A stretch of DNA of 64,000 nt from Paenibacillus oryzisoli (GCF_001653565.1 NZ_LYPB01000069.1:310001-374000); one strand, 5' to 3'. Positions 44,568 through 54,322 are shown, counted from the first letter of the stretch. A program made the numbers and translations. The notes: generated by a model from the letters alone, not told the origin.

Positions 44568-45047
44568 TGTTGATTCCTCCACAAAAAAAAGCTCTAAATT
44601 AATAACTCAACTTTCGTAACGCGAAATTAGCTTTAATCCCTTGTGGCTGTAGGGATAAATCGTGTTTTTTCTTTATCTAGACAACAAAGTACCTTCTTCG
44701 TTTAGTATCATGGGAGTGACTAGCAACCATGCAGACAAAGAAAGGTTTGTAATCTATGGTACACCATCGTTCCCTGGCTTGCCAGTCTCGTTTTTCGTCT
44801 GTTTTAGCGGTCCCAGGTAGTTATGTCGCTAGTCTCTTGTTTCCGGTTGTCATAAAAGGTTTTGTAGAACGACTCAATAGCTTTGATCAATCCGATCGTC
44901 CCTATCAAGATCAAATCTTCGCCCGTACTGTCAGGAAACTCAATCAAATTGTTCATATTTTAATGACATCCTTCATTTCATGACGAAATCGTTCATCTTA
45001 TAATGAATCAGAGATGAACGATAATATGATAACGAGAGGAACCTTGC
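44568..45047. other. Divergent intergenic region
   Basis: About 480 bases between the MalT-like gene and the isomerase gene. The right end carries a probable promoter and operator (44976-45020). A 75-codon frame at 44756-44983 lacks a ribosome site and coding character and is not accepted. The remainder shows nothing clear. Confidence 0.55.
44976..45020 (+). promoter_or_regulatory. Candidate promoter and palindromic operator of the isomerase operon
   Basis: TATAAT at 44999-45004 is flanked by a perfect inverted repeat CGTTCATC (44990-44997) / GATGAACG (45013-45020). A related TTGTTCAT occurs at 44949-44956 and CTTCATTTCATG at 44971. The -35 (TTTCAT, 17-base spacing) is weak. A repressor dimer here would cover the -10. 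Confidence 0.5.
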
Positions 45048-45818
45048 ATGAACAAAATGGGAATAGGTCTTCAATTGTACACGCTTCGAAATGAAATGAA
45101 TCAAGACGTTGCAACGACATTGCAAAAAGTTGCCGAGATGGGCTATGAGGGCGTCGAGTTTGCAGGTTATTACAATTTTAGCCCTGAACAGCTAGAGAAG
45201 CTTCTGAACAATCTCTCACTGCAAGCCATTGGCAGTCACGTCAGCATGGATCGGCTTCGAAATCATTTAGCAGAAGAGATTGCTATGAATGTCGCAATAG
45301 GGAGCCGTTACGTTATCTGTCCAGGAATTAATCAGGAAGAGCGACAGTCACTTCCCGAAACTGTTGCTTTTTTTAACAAGTGTAGCGAGCAATTTAGAAA
45401 ACATGGCATCGCATTCGGCTTTCATAATCACTATGTTGAATTCACTGAAGCTTATGGGGATCAGATTTGGTTTGATGCCTTTTTCGGAAGTATGTCCCCG
45501 GAGAATATGAAGAGCGAGCTCGACGTTTGTTGGGTACATAAAGCCGGCTGCGACCCTATTGCATATCTCGAGAAATATGCCGGACGTGTCCCCTTACTTC
45601 ATTTGAAGGACATTCGCAAGTTCGCCGATGGCACTTATCAGACGTTGGAACTGGGACGCGGCGAAATGAATTTACCTGCAATCATGAGGGCAGCGGAAAA
45701 GGCGGGAACCAGATGGCTTATCGTCGAACAAGACGATTGTGACTTGCCTGCGTTAGAAAGTGTTCAAATAAGCATGAATTGGCTCCGCCAAAATTATACG
45801 TTTATGGAGGTCATTTAA
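45048..45818 (+). CDS. Sugar phosphate isomerase/epimerase (xylose-isomerase-like TIM barrel)
   Basis: Protein of 256 residues in the AP-endonuclease-2/xylose isomerase-like superfamily. Visible metal-site strands: YEGVEFAGY (Glu), FGFHNHYVEF (His), KSELDVCWVHKAG (Asp, His), PLLHLKDI (His) and WLIVEQDDC (Glu). Members isomerise or epimerise sugars, inosose or keto-sugars. ATG at 45048 follows GAGAGGA. One base separates its stop from the next start, and it is followed by a Gfo/Idh/MocA dehydrogenase, the usual pairing for oxidation-epimerisation of myo-inositol-like or keto sugars. Substrate unknown. Confidence 0.9.
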   Translation: MNKMGIGLQLYTLRNEMNQDVATTLQKVAEMGYEGVEFAGYYNFSPEQLEKLLNNLSLQAIGSHVSMDRLRNHLAEEIAMNVAIGSRYVICPGINQEERQSLPETVAFFNKCSEQFRKHGIAFGFHNHYVEFTEAYGDQIWFDAFFGSMSPENMKSELDVCWVHKAGCDPIAYLEKYAGRVPLLHLKDIRKFADGTYQTLELGRGEMNLPAIMRAAEKAGTRWLIVEQDDCDLPALESVQISMNWLRQNYTFMEVI

Positions 45819-45819
45819 G

Positions 45820-46902
45820 ATGGCGAACAAACTGCAAGGGGCAATCATTGGTTGCGGGGGAATTGCTATGGAGAAATATTTACCTACACTTTCCAAGCTG
45901 AAGGACCTAGAATTGGTCGCTTTCTGCGACATTATTATCGAAAAAGCAGAAAAAGCAGTGGCAGCATACGGTTCAACTGACGCAAAAGCGTTTTACGATT
46001 ATAAAGAAGTCCTAGCAAATGTCGCCATTGATGTAATTTATGTATGTACGCCGAACGATTCACATGCGGAAATCTCGATTGCGGCCATGGAGTCAGGCAA
46101 GCATGTGATGTGTGAGAAACCGATGGCCAAGACGGCTGCCGAAGCGCAAGCCATGGTCGATGCTGCCAAACGCACCGGCAAAAAGCTATCGATTGGCTAT
46201 CAGAATAATTTCCGGCCAGACAGCCGCTATTTACAACAAGTTTGCGATAACGGCGAGCTCGGCGAGATCTATTTTGCCAAGGCTCATGCGATTCGCAGAC
46301 GTGCTGTACCAACCTGGGGTGTCTTTCTGGATCAAGAGAAACAAGGCGGTGGCCCTCTCATTGATATCGGCAGCCACGCGTTGGATCTGACGCTTCGGAT
46401 GATGAACAATTACGCACCGAAATGTGTTCTGGGCACGGCTTATCACGAACTTAGCCGTAAAGAAAACGCGGCAAATCTCTGGGGACCGTGGGACCCGGAA
46501 AAATTTACGGTCGAGGATTCCGCATTCGGCTTCATCACGATGCAGAACGGCGCGACCGTTATCCTTGAAGCCAGTTGGGCGCTTAACTCCTTAGACACCC
46601 TAGAGGCCAAAACGACGCTTTGTGGTACGGAAGGCGGCGCGGACATGCGTGACGGACTCCGCATTAACACCGAGAAGCTGGGAAGAATGACTACGACCAC
46701 CATCGATTTGAGTGCGGGAGGCGTTGCTTTTTTTGAAGGCAAAGCAGAGAGTCCAAGCGATGTGGAAGCGCGGTTGTGGCTAGAGTGCATCCTTCAGGAT
46801 ACCGAACCGTTGGTAAAACCGGAGCAAGCATTGGTTGTCACGCAGATTCTAGAAGCGATCTATGAGTCTTCGCGGACTGGCAAAGCCATTTATTTTGAAT
46901 AA
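45820..46902 (+). CDS. Gfo/Idh/MocA family NAD(P)-dependent dehydrogenase
   Basis: Oxidoreductase of 360 residues. Rossmann motif IIGCGGIAMEKYL at the N-terminus, the family motif CEKPMAKTAAEAQAMV with the catalytic-site lysine around 98-113, and the substrate-side GGGPLIDIGSHALDLTLRMM. ATG at 45820 follows GGAGG located in the end of the isomerase gene, so translation is coupled. Acts on a sugar or cyclitol supplied by, or to, the isomerase. Confidence 0.93.
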   Translation: MANKLQGAIIGCGGIAMEKYLPTLSKLKDLELVAFCDIIIEKAEKAVAAYGSTDAKAFYDYKEVLANVAIDVIYVCTPNDSHAEISIAAMESGKHVMCEKPMAKTAAEAQAMVDAAKRTGKKLSIGYQNNFRPDSRYLQQVCDNGELGEIYFAKAHAIRRRAVPTWGVFLDQEKQGGGPLIDIGSHALDLTLRMMNNYAPKCVLGTAYHELSRKENAANLWGPWDPEKFTVEDSAFGFITMQNGATVILEASWALNSLDTLEAKTTLCGTEGGADMRDGLRINTEKLGRMTTTTIDLSAGGVAFFEGKAESPSDVEARLWLECILQDTEPLVKPEQALVVTQILEAIYESSRTGKAIYFE

Positions 46903-46933
46903 CCTTATGAGGCAAGCATAGGCACGAGCATGA

Positions 46934-46967
46934 GCCGCCCTGTTCAAGGGCGGCCGCGGTTGTTTTT
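46934..46967 (+). terminator. Intrinsic terminator after the dehydrogenase gene
   Basis: GCCGCCCT / AGGGCGGC with a 5-base loop, then CGCGG and TTGTTTTT. It ends the two-gene sugar operon before the AraC gene. Confidence 0.7.
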
Positions 46968-47058
46968 AGAAAATTGAGCGTACAATTGTCTGGAAATTTT
47001 ATATAATTACGAATATACACGAAACATGAACAATTTACGTTCACAAAGGAGACCGCTG

Positions 47059-47880
47059 ATGATGTATGGGAGCCAGGATAAGTTGCAAGCTGAATCGATT
47101 GATGTAGCTATGGCACACCATAAAAAACGTCATAGGTATCCTTCTGAGTTTTTGACCACATACATCATTCGATTGCAGACAAGCGGTTCCTGCGAGGCGT
47201 TGATTGATAACGAATACATTGTGATTGAGCCTGGAGATCTGCTTATGTTTCGTCCTGGTGAAAAGTATGAGCTCATCTTGAAAACCAACAGTATCGATTA
47301 CTATGTGATTTGCAATGGAAAATGGATTGACCAATGGTGGGACAATTTCTCTCCTCCGCAGAAGTCAACCATACCTCTTGACGATGATCTGCTGAAACTG
47401 TGGCAACAGTTGGCAAAGGAAACATTACGGAGGAAAGGCACCGTCGATGAATTGGCAGATTATTTATTGCGTGTCTTTTGCTTGACTTTACAACGCCTGC
47501 ATGAAACTGCCAGCATGGGCAAATCATTAAGTCCATCCTACATTGCCTATCAAATCAAAACATTCATCGATCAACATGCAACCGATGAGCTCACTCTGAA
47601 GCAAATCGCGAAACATGCAGGAATCAGCGTTTCCAGAGCTGTCCATTTGTTTAAAAGCAATTTTGGTCAATCCATCATGAGCTATGCTATCGAAGTCCGT
47701 CTTGCGGTTGCTTGCGAACGCATTCGTTTTAGCGCCATGTCGTTGGATTATGTCGCAAAGTCATGCGGTTTCAATAGCTATACCTACTTCCATCGGCAAT
47801 TCCGCATGCATTTCGGACTATCCCCTCGGCAATACCGTGAAGAACAAAAGAAACGTTCGAAACTTAGTATGGAACCATAA
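47059..47880 (+). CDS. AraC-family regulator with cupin sensor domain
   Basis: Regulator of 273 residues: N-terminal beta-barrel sensor (AHHKKRHRYPSEFLTTYIIR, IVIEPGDLLMFRPGEKYEL) and C-terminal double helix-turn-helix (LTLKQIAKHAGISVSRAVHLFKSN and VAKSCGFNSYTYFHRQFRMHFGLSPRQYR). ATG at 47059 follows AAAGGAG by eight bases; ATGs further upstream do not. It follows the isomerase-dehydrogenase operon and probably controls it in response to a sugar. Confidence 0.92.
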   Translation: MMYGSQDKLQAESIDVAMAHHKKRHRYPSEFLTTYIIRLQTSGSCEALIDNEYIVIEPGDLLMFRPGEKYELILKTNSIDYYVICNGKWIDQWWDNFSPPQKSTIPLDDDLLKLWQQLAKETLRRKGTVDELADYLLRVFCLTLQRLHETASMGKSLSPSYIAYQIKTFIDQHATDELTLKQIAKHAGISVSRAVHLFKSNFGQSIMSYAIEVRLAVACERIRFSAMSLDYVAKSCGFNSYTYFHRQFRMHFGLSPRQYREEQKKRSKLSMEP

Positions 47881-47901
47881 AAAGATCGCTCTTCACTTGC
47901 C
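47879..47901. repeat. Half copy of a terminator arm
   Basis: AAAAAGATCGC and CACTTGCC here match 21 of 23 bases of the left arm of the terminator at 51400-51422, but the matching right arm is missing. It overlaps the AraC stop codon and looks like a truncated terminator. Confidence 0.6.
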
Positions 47902-47978
47902 AAAGAGGTTCAATTTGCCGAAAGCGCTACCCATGACCCCATTAAACTTTCGATTATATGTCTGAAATTAAGATTCCG

Positions 47979-48007
47979 TTTTGAATCCGAATGAAACATA
48001 CTATAAT
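47979..48007 (+). promoter_or_regulatory. Candidate promoter of the YesN-YesM pair
   Basis: TATAAT at 48002-48007 with TTTTGA 17 bases upstream (47979-47984). Only the -10 is convincing; it lies 36 bases before the regulator start. Confidence 0.4.
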
Positions 48008-48043
48008 GAAACTATCTACTAATGTGTGTACTGGAGGGTCATC

Positions 48044-49597
48044 ATGAAGCTTTTACTTGTGGAAGACGAACAGTTGATTCGCAAAGGGATTCTGATGAAG
48101 ACCGACTGGCAGCAATGCGGAATTAATGAAGTGATGCAAGCCGAAGATGGCCGTGATGCCGTGCGGATTGCTGAGCAGTTCCGCCCCGACATTCTGCTAA
48201 CAGATATCCGTATGCCCCATTTGGATGGTATTGAGGCAGCGCGCAGCATTCGGGAGTTTTGTCCGAAGGTTCACATCATCTTTATGAGCGGCTTCTCGGA
48301 CAAGGAGTATTTGAAAGCCGCTATCTCGTTACAAGCGGTTCATTATGTAGAAAAACCGATCCATCCAGATGAGCTGCACGAAGCGATTCGCACCGCTTCC
48401 AAGATGGTCCAGATCGATCTGCGAACCGACATGGGAGAGGAAGAAAGTATGCCTCTTATTAAACGGGAAATAGCCGCTCTACTCTGTTCACCTGTGTATC
48501 AATCGGATAAGCTTGCACGCTTGTTCTCTTTAATCGCTTCTCAGTTTCCGCGTGCCAATCCCTGTGTGAGCTCCGTTCTCAATTGGCATCGTGCCATCGA
48601 ACATCCAGATAACCTTATGCAAGAACTCGAAGATGCCGCACAGATGGCAGAGTTGGATTGCTTTAGTATGTTAAAAGATAACCATCATGTCGTCATACAT
48701 TTGACATCCCGTTCGGAGCCAGACATACCTTTTATCGACATACTTCAACGGTGGATCTATCAAGTATCCCTTCGTTTACCCAATCTTCCTGGTTTTCATT
48801 TGTCGGTTGGCCATCAAGTCCATGGAATGGACCAGCTATATTCTTCCTATCTATCTGCGGTGATGAATCTTCAAAGGGGCTTTTATCAGCCACCAAACTC
48901 CATCATATGGGAGTCTACTAACTATTCCCACACAGATGCGTTCTTTTTTGACGATAAGCGTATCGCGACCTTTACCCTTTTACTTCAACAAGATGAAGCC
49001 TATCAGACAAAGAATTGGCTGGCGAATTTGACGCAAGAAATCCGTAAATATCCGGATACATCTGTCACTTATACCAAAGGAATCTATCTGCAGCTCTATC
49101 AAACCGTACTGCAAGTCGGCAAAGAAAGCGGTATATCTCCGTTCAAGCAGGAAACAGCGGTAGGTAAGTACGTGGAGCGTTTGTACGCTTGTCAGACATT
49201 GGACGACTTAAATCAGCTGCTGAATGATGAACTCGCTGTTCTTTTTGATCATTTGGAAACACGAAAGGGCAACTCGATCATCCGTCATGTGACACAATTT
49301 ATTGAGCGAAATTACCAGAATCGCCAACTTTCACTGGCCGAAATTAGCGAGCATGTCGGAGTGACCATCCCTCACTTGTGTTTTGTATATAAGGAAGGCA
49401 CCGGTGTGACTATCAAACATTTCCTATCGGAATATCGGATTGACCGAGCTAAAGAGCTTTTGGCCAACAGGGATCTCAAGCTGTTTGATATTGCGCTGCA
49501 GGTGGGTTATGGGGACGGGGAATATTTTAGCAAAATATTTAAAAAAGTAACTGGCCTGCAACCTTCAGAATATAGGAAGAGGATCGCTGATGTTTAA
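48044..49597 (+). CDS. YesN-type response regulator, REC + AraC HTH
   Basis: Regulator of 517 residues: receiver 1-120 with VEDE, phospho-acceptor Asp54 in ILLTDIRMPH and Lys in YVEKPIHPDE; middle region; C-terminal AraC domain (LAEISEHVGVTIPHLCFVYKEGTG, DIALQVGYGDGEYFSKIFKKVTGLQPSEYR). ATG at 48044 follows GGAGGG. It overlaps the kinase gene by eight bases, regulator first, the reverse of the order at 5607-8943. No transporter is next to it on this strand; the convergent lyase operon is the nearest likely target. Confidence 0.94.
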   Translation: MKLLLVEDEQLIRKGILMKTDWQQCGINEVMQAEDGRDAVRIAEQFRPDILLTDIRMPHLDGIEAARSIREFCPKVHIIFMSGFSDKEYLKAAISLQAVHYVEKPIHPDELHEAIRTASKMVQIDLRTDMGEEESMPLIKREIAALLCSPVYQSDKLARLFSLIASQFPRANPCVSSVLNWHRAIEHPDNLMQELEDAAQMAELDCFSMLKDNHHVVIHLTSRSEPDIPFIDILQRWIYQVSLRLPNLPGFHLSVGHQVHGMDQLYSSYLSAVMNLQRGFYQPPNSIIWESTNYSHTDAFFFDDKRIATFTLLLQQDEAYQTKNWLANLTQEIRKYPDTSVTYTKGIYLQLYQTVLQVGKESGISPFKQETAVGKYVERLYACQTLDDLNQLLNDELAVLFDHLETRKGNSIIRHVTQFIERNYQNRQLSLAEISEHVGVTIPHLCFVYKEGTGVTIKHFLSEYRIDRAKELLANRDLKLFDIALQVGYGDGEYFSKIFKKVTGLQPSEYRKRIADV

Positions 49598-51380
49598 TTC
49601 CTTCAATCGCATTCTTCTTAAGCTTCGACTAAAGCAAAAACTGTTGTTGTCCTATCTGCTGCTTATTTTGCTTCCAATACTCTACCTTCAGTTCTACGCT
49701 TCCGGTAAAGTGACGGGCATCATACAGGAAATGGTCAACTTTTCACTCAATCAAAGTTTTAACCAAACGCATTCCTTTCTTTCCTATAAATTAAAACGGA
49801 TGACCGATGTTTCAGATATCATTGCCTTGGACGAGCAGAATATGACCCGTATCCTAACGCGTAACGTAAACGATTACAATATCCATGATCAATTACAAGA
49901 TGGAAACATAATGAGGCAATTCATCACTTCCTTCCGTGATAGTACCGATGTAAGCGAAGTCCGGCTCTATCTGCCAAAAGGATTTCTATTCGCCGATGAG
50001 GGCAGCAATATGTTGCGCCTGGATGATGTTCAGAACTCGACATGGTATAAGAACTTGGTCAACGCAAGAGTAAAGCTCATGTGGTTTTCTTCGCATGATT
50101 ATCCAACCCTAGCTAGTAATGGGCGTCCGGTCATCTCCCTTATCCGTCTCATTCGCCATCCCAATCACTACAATGATACGATTGGTGTTCTAAGATTGGA
50201 CATGGATGAACGGAATCTGAAAGAAATCGTTTCGCGTGCCAACACCGTGAAGAATAGTTTAACTTACTTACAGAACAGCGATGGCCTCATTCTAATTGCT
50301 TCGGACGAACTGCTCATGAAGCAATATTTTCTCGCTGATGGCTCTGCACCCATACGAACACAGCATTCAAGCCCCAGTTATAAGCAGATCATAAACGGCA
50401 GAGAGCTTGAATTCCTCCAGCTGCCCATACCGCAAACAGACCTAACCATGGTTACTGTTATTCCCTCTCAGGAGATCGTGTCTAGAAGTACACGCCTTCA
50501 GAAAGAGCTCCTTGCCAGTTTGCTCGTCGTCGCACTGCTAGCGATCGGGCTTGCACAATATATTTCCCTTCATATGACTAGACGGATTACACATTTGAGT
50601 CAAAAGATGAAAGCAATGGAGGCTGGATTCCTAGAACCTATCGTAAAGCCGTCAGGGGAAGATGAGATCGGGGAGCTCATCCAAAGCTATAACTACATGT
50701 CGAAACAACTAGCTTTGTTGAAGGATGTTGAAGTAAAGGCAATTAAATCGGAATTGAAGGCTCTTCAATCCCAGATTAATCCCCACTTTTTATACAATAC
50801 GCTAGATCAGATCAATTGGATGGCTCAATTCGGGATGAACGACCAAATCCCCACTCTTGTACATTCCTTAGCTGGATACTATAAGCTTACTTTGAGTAAT
50901 GGACAGGACATCATTACAATTGGACACGAATTGAAGCTGGTCGACTATTATGTCCAAATTCAAAATATTCGCTTTGAACAACGAATCGAATTTATTATGG
51001 GGGTCGATGAGGAATTTCTACAAGGTCTCATTCCGAAGCTAACGCTTCAGCCCATCATAGAGAATGCCATTCTACACGGAATATTGAAGAGTGAGAATCG
51101 AGAGGGGATCATTACAGTAACTTGCGAACGCCAAGCAGATCAGATCGTTCTTTCTGTCGTTGACGATGGGGTTGGTATGGACGGAGCACATCTGGAAGCA
51201 CTCCAATTAGGCAGCAAGATAATTAATCCGAATGGCAGCGGTTACGGGATTCGAAACGTACAGGAACGAATTAAATTATACTATGGCGAAGCATTCGGTT
51301 TGCAATTCTTCAGTTCACCCGGAGATGGGATGATCGTTGAAGTACATATCCCGTTAGTTATGGATTCGGATTCCTTATAA
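49590..51380 (+). CDS. YesM-type sensor histidine kinase
   Basis: Kinase of 596 residues with an N-terminal helix (about 17-35), an extracellular sensor to about residue 300, a second helix (LLASLLVVALLAIGLAQYISL), HAMP, the motif SQINPHFLYNTLDQINWMAQ and ATPase motifs (DDGVGM, GSGYGIRNVQERIKLYYG). ATG at 49590 lies inside the end of the regulator gene. It should sense an extracellular sugar together with a binding protein. Confidence 0.93.
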   Translation: MFNSFNRILLKLRLKQKLLLSYLLLILLPILYLQFYASGKVTGIIQEMVNFSLNQSFNQTHSFLSYKLKRMTDVSDIIALDEQNMTRILTRNVNDYNIHDQLQDGNIMRQFITSFRDSTDVSEVRLYLPKGFLFADEGSNMLRLDDVQNSTWYKNLVNARVKLMWFSSHDYPTLASNGRPVISLIRLIRHPNHYNDTIGVLRLDMDERNLKEIVSRANTVKNSLTYLQNSDGLILIASDELLMKQYFLADGSAPIRTQHSSPSYKQIINGRELEFLQLPIPQTDLTMVTVIPSQEIVSRSTRLQKELLASLLVVALLAIGLAQYISLHMTRRITHLSQKMKAMEAGFLEPIVKPSGEDEIGELIQSYNYMSKQLALLKDVEVKAIKSELKALQSQINPHFLYNTLDQINWMAQFGMNDQIPTLVHSLAGYYKLTLSNGQDIITIGHELKLVDYYVQIQNIRFEQRIEFIMGVDEEFLQGLIPKLTLQPIIENAILHGILKSENREGIITVTCERQADQIVLSVVDDGVGMDGAHLEALQLGSKIINPNGSGYGIRNVQERIKLYYGEAFGLQFFSSPGDGMIVEVHIPLVMDSDSL

Positions 51381-51397
51381 ATAGTAGACAAGAAACC

Positions 51398-51455
51398 AAA
51401 AAAAGATCGCCCTCCACTTGCCGCGTAAAGACACAAGTGAAGTCGCGATCTTTTT
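51398..51455. terminator. Bidirectional terminator between convergent genes
   Basis: AAAAAGATCGC / GCGATCTTTTT outer arms with inner CACTTG / CAAGTG arms. A-run on the left and T-run on the right let it stop the kinase transcript and the lyase operon alike. Confidence 0.9.
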
Positions 51456-51495
51456 ACACTATCAAGGTTCCTTACAGGTCCGGTGATAATTTAAA

Positions 51496-54246
51496 TTAAT
51501 ACCCATACACCTCAAGTTCAACCATATAATTAGAAGTATTTACGGTATTGCCATTTAGCCAGAACCTTACATACCGACCCGATATGGGACTAAACGCAAT
51601 CGTCTTACCGGCGCTCGTCTCCGTATATTCAGCATCGGTCCCTGTTCCTTGGCCTGCCGTGTTATTCGTATCATTATTGAATACATTGGTATAGCTGCTG
51701 AAATCCGCCTCATTCGAAATCTGAACAATCACATCGTGGTATTTCCGACTGTCATTGAAATAGTGCCACATCGAGATTTGGTTCAAGGTGACGGTGGATC
51801 CAAGATCCATTACTGCAGAAACCGCGCCAGTCCCCACATCTACCATATCACTTGAGGTTAAATTCCCATTCGATAATTTGGAAGGAAAAGAATCATTCAC
51901 ACCCGCAGCACTGTAAGTAATGTCCCTGTATTGAGACACTAACTTAGCGATCGGATCAGTTCCAAATACCTGCAGCTCTACAAAATTGCTGTTGGTATTT
52001 ACTGAGTTGCCTTTTAACCAGAAACGGGCATATCTAGCTGTAACTGGTGCAAAAGTAAGCGTTTTGCCGTTAGCCGACTCGGCATATTCATCATCTGACC
52101 CGTACCCTTGACCTGAGCTGTTATCCTTATCATTATTGAACACCGTTGTTACGTAACTGCTGAAATCGGACGTTCGCGACAGCTGAACGACCACATCTTT
52201 ATACGTGCGGCCATCTGTATAAAAGTGCCACATCTTTACTTGACTAATGTCTTTCAACGCACCAAGATCAATTTGAGCATATACTAATTGGTCAGGGTTT
52301 CCAACAGTTACATAATCCGTAGATGCTGTATTACCATTGGTTAATTTGGAAGGGGGAGGATCCGATGCGCTACTACTAAAAGTAGGAGCTATTCCTGCAG
52401 ATAGGTTCGTTCTGCTGACTCCGGGGTATTGAATCGCCCCTATACTTCCGCCGCTCATTGCAAATGGCGTACCAAAAAAGTCGCTATATCCTCTGTCCAT
52501 ATCCGAATGATAGCTCAGGGCTCCTGTTTGCATAGTAGTGCTAGAACTGGATTGAAGCCGATAATCTCGATTAGTAGGATCCACGAATACCGGATTGATC
52601 TGAACATTACCACTGCAGCTAGATGAGCAGACGCTGTTCAATTGCGCAGCGTCATAATTCAAGCTAAAGTTCGGGGTTGCACCCAGATAGTTCTTGTAAC
52701 GAGCCACTTTACCATTGGTGTCGCCGGCTTGAACGACAGGATCCCAGAAATTGTTATTGTGTACGAAGGCTGTACCCGTTACTTGCGGGTGCACGTTCAG
52801 ACCAACCTGCCCTTGAGGGCTGAGACCATACTCATACATAATGTTATTGGCAATAACATTATTCTCTACCTTGTTGGTGCTCGGACTGCCAGGATTATCT
52901 CCAAGGTAAATAGCATACTGATCCGTCTCAGTAATCGTGTTATTAATAATCCAGCTATCCTTGGCTTCCATCCAAGTGTCGTCATCACCCGAAACAGCTT
53001 GCCAAGGATACATATCTAATCCCCAGGGTTGGAAAGAATGTTTGGGTAGAACTGTCCCCGTAGCACCCGTAATAATATTGCCGTAAATTTTGTTGCTACT
53101 GCCAAGAACATGATTTGTTGTTGTGTAATCGTGAATATAGTTGCGGCGAATGATATTATTCGTGGTCTTGCCGCTGTAACCGTCCATATCAAGGCCATGC
53201 ATATAACCGGAGGTACCCGCAGAAATATCATTTTGCTCCACAATTACATGCTTGACTCCAAGCAGGTTATTCTTGTAGTTCGTAAGAGAGATTCCGGAAT
53301 GTCCCCAGTTCAATATCTTATTACCACGAATGACTACACCGTCAACGGCATGATGGATGAATAATCCATCCCCTGTGGTCACTACCGTATCGTTCTCCTC
53401 GGGTAGCCAAACTTTGTCAATCAAGGAGTTCGTTATCGTAATGTGAGAGACACTCGAAGTATCATCTGGATTAGTTCCTAAATTCCCGATTTGTATGCCA
53501 CCTTGAACAGCTCTTTGGACGATTAGATTGTCGAAGGTTAGATGCGAACTTGGCGCTTTGACCCAAATGACTCTCCCATAGGAGCCTCCACGGAAATCAA
53601 TATCCTTCATCGTGACATGCTCTGTGTTCTCCATAACAACAACTGACGCCAAATTATAGGCGATGACCTCTACATTCGTAGGAGCAACCGTGGATGAGCC
53701 TGTATATACGTATACAATACCACCTGCAACTGCCCATTCATGTAGTTGATCGACGTCATTCGCGCTTGCAACTTTTTGTTTAGGAACGCCATTCACAAAT
53801 ACCCGATATGCGTCCAGACTGGTACTTCCATTGATACTCTTTTGCCAACGATTCGTCCCCGGTACATTCGTCCAGCCCGAGTCTAGCTTATACATACTTG
53901 CAATCACTGGCTTTGGTCCCGTCCCATACGCACCTATCGTGATAGGATCAGCTGATGTTCCCGCTTTGTTAGTCAAGTTAAGAGATGCGTTGTACCAAGC
54001 ATCACCTCTCTTGAATAGGATTGTATTCCCTGCATTCATTAAGGTAAGGGCCGTTGAGATATTTTGCTTAGGAGCGCCTGCAGATAAACCGTTGTTGGAA
54101 TCGCTTCCAGATGTGGAGAAATAGTAAGTCGTGCCTGTAGCAAACGTTATGTTAGGCGTTAGCAGTATGGAGATAAGTACAGAGCTTATAACAAGTGCTG
54201 CAAAAAGGAAAAGCTTAGACAAAGAACCCTTCGATACATAGTTCAT
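51496..54246 (-). CDS. Secreted right-handed beta-helix protein with two discoidin domains (lyase-like)
   Basis: Secreted protein of 916 residues. A signal peptide with a long hydrophobic stretch ends near ITFATG. Residues about 40-610 form a right-handed parallel beta-helix with many N-rich turns (NNIIRRNYIHDYTTTNHVLGSSNKIYGN, NNTITETDQYAIYLGDNPG), the fold of several polysaccharide lyases and glycosidases. Two F5/8-type discoidin domains follow (each with DLG..I.QV/ISMWH and ARYARFW / GRYVRFW), suited to binding glycans. ATG at 54246 follows GGAGG. Last gene of the minus-strand operon that also encodes the heparinase-like lyase. Catalytic residues cannot be assigned, so it might be a lyase, an epimerase-like or a binding protein. 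Confidence 0.85.
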   Translation of the reverse strand: MNYVSKGSLSKLFLFAALVISSVLISILLTPNITFATGTTYYFSTSGSDSNNGLSAGAPKQNISTALTLMNAGNTILFKRGDAWYNASLNLTNKAGTSADPITIGAYGTGPKPVIASMYKLDSGWTNVPGTNRWQKSINGSTSLDAYRVFVNGVPKQKVASANDVDQLHEWAVAGGIVYVYTGSSTVAPTNVEVIAYNLASVVVMENTEHVTMKDIDFRGGSYGRVIWVKAPSSHLTFDNLIVQRAVQGGIQIGNLGTNPDDTSSVSHITITNSLIDKVWLPEENDTVVTTGDGLFIHHAVDGVVIRGNKILNWGHSGISLTNYKNNLLGVKHVIVEQNDISAGTSGYMHGLDMDGYSGKTTNNIIRRNYIHDYTTTNHVLGSSNKIYGNIITGATGTVLPKHSFQPWGLDMYPWQAVSGDDDTWMEAKDSWIINNTITETDQYAIYLGDNPGSPSTNKVENNVIANNIMYEYGLSPQGQVGLNVHPQVTGTAFVHNNNFWDPVVQAGDTNGKVARYKNYLGATPNFSLNYDAAQLNSVCSSSCSGNVQINPVFVDPTNRDYRLQSSSSTTMQTGALSYHSDMDRGYSDFFGTPFAMSGGSIGAIQYPGVSRTNLSAGIAPTFSSSASDPPPSKLTNGNTASTDYVTVGNPDQLVYAQIDLGALKDISQVKMWHFYTDGRTYKDVVVQLSRTSDFSSYVTTVFNNDKDNSSGQGYGSDDEYAESANGKTLTFAPVTARYARFWLKGNSVNTNSNFVELQVFGTDPIAKLVSQYRDITYSAAGVNDSFPSKLSNGNLTSSDMVDVGTGAVSAVMDLGSTVTLNQISMWHYFNDSRKYHDVIVQISNEADFSSYTNVFNNDTNNTAGQGTGTDAEYTETSAGKTIAFSPISGRYVRFWLNGNTVNTSNYMVELEVYGY

Positions 54247-54322
54247 CGTAAACCTCCTCAATACCTATTTACTTACTACTTGTTACTTATTTAAAAACAT
54301 GAATGACTGCTTGAATAAAAAT

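Noticed and set aside
44756..44983. 75-codon plus-strand frame in the divergent gap
   Set aside because: No ribosome site and no recognisable domain; likely chance.
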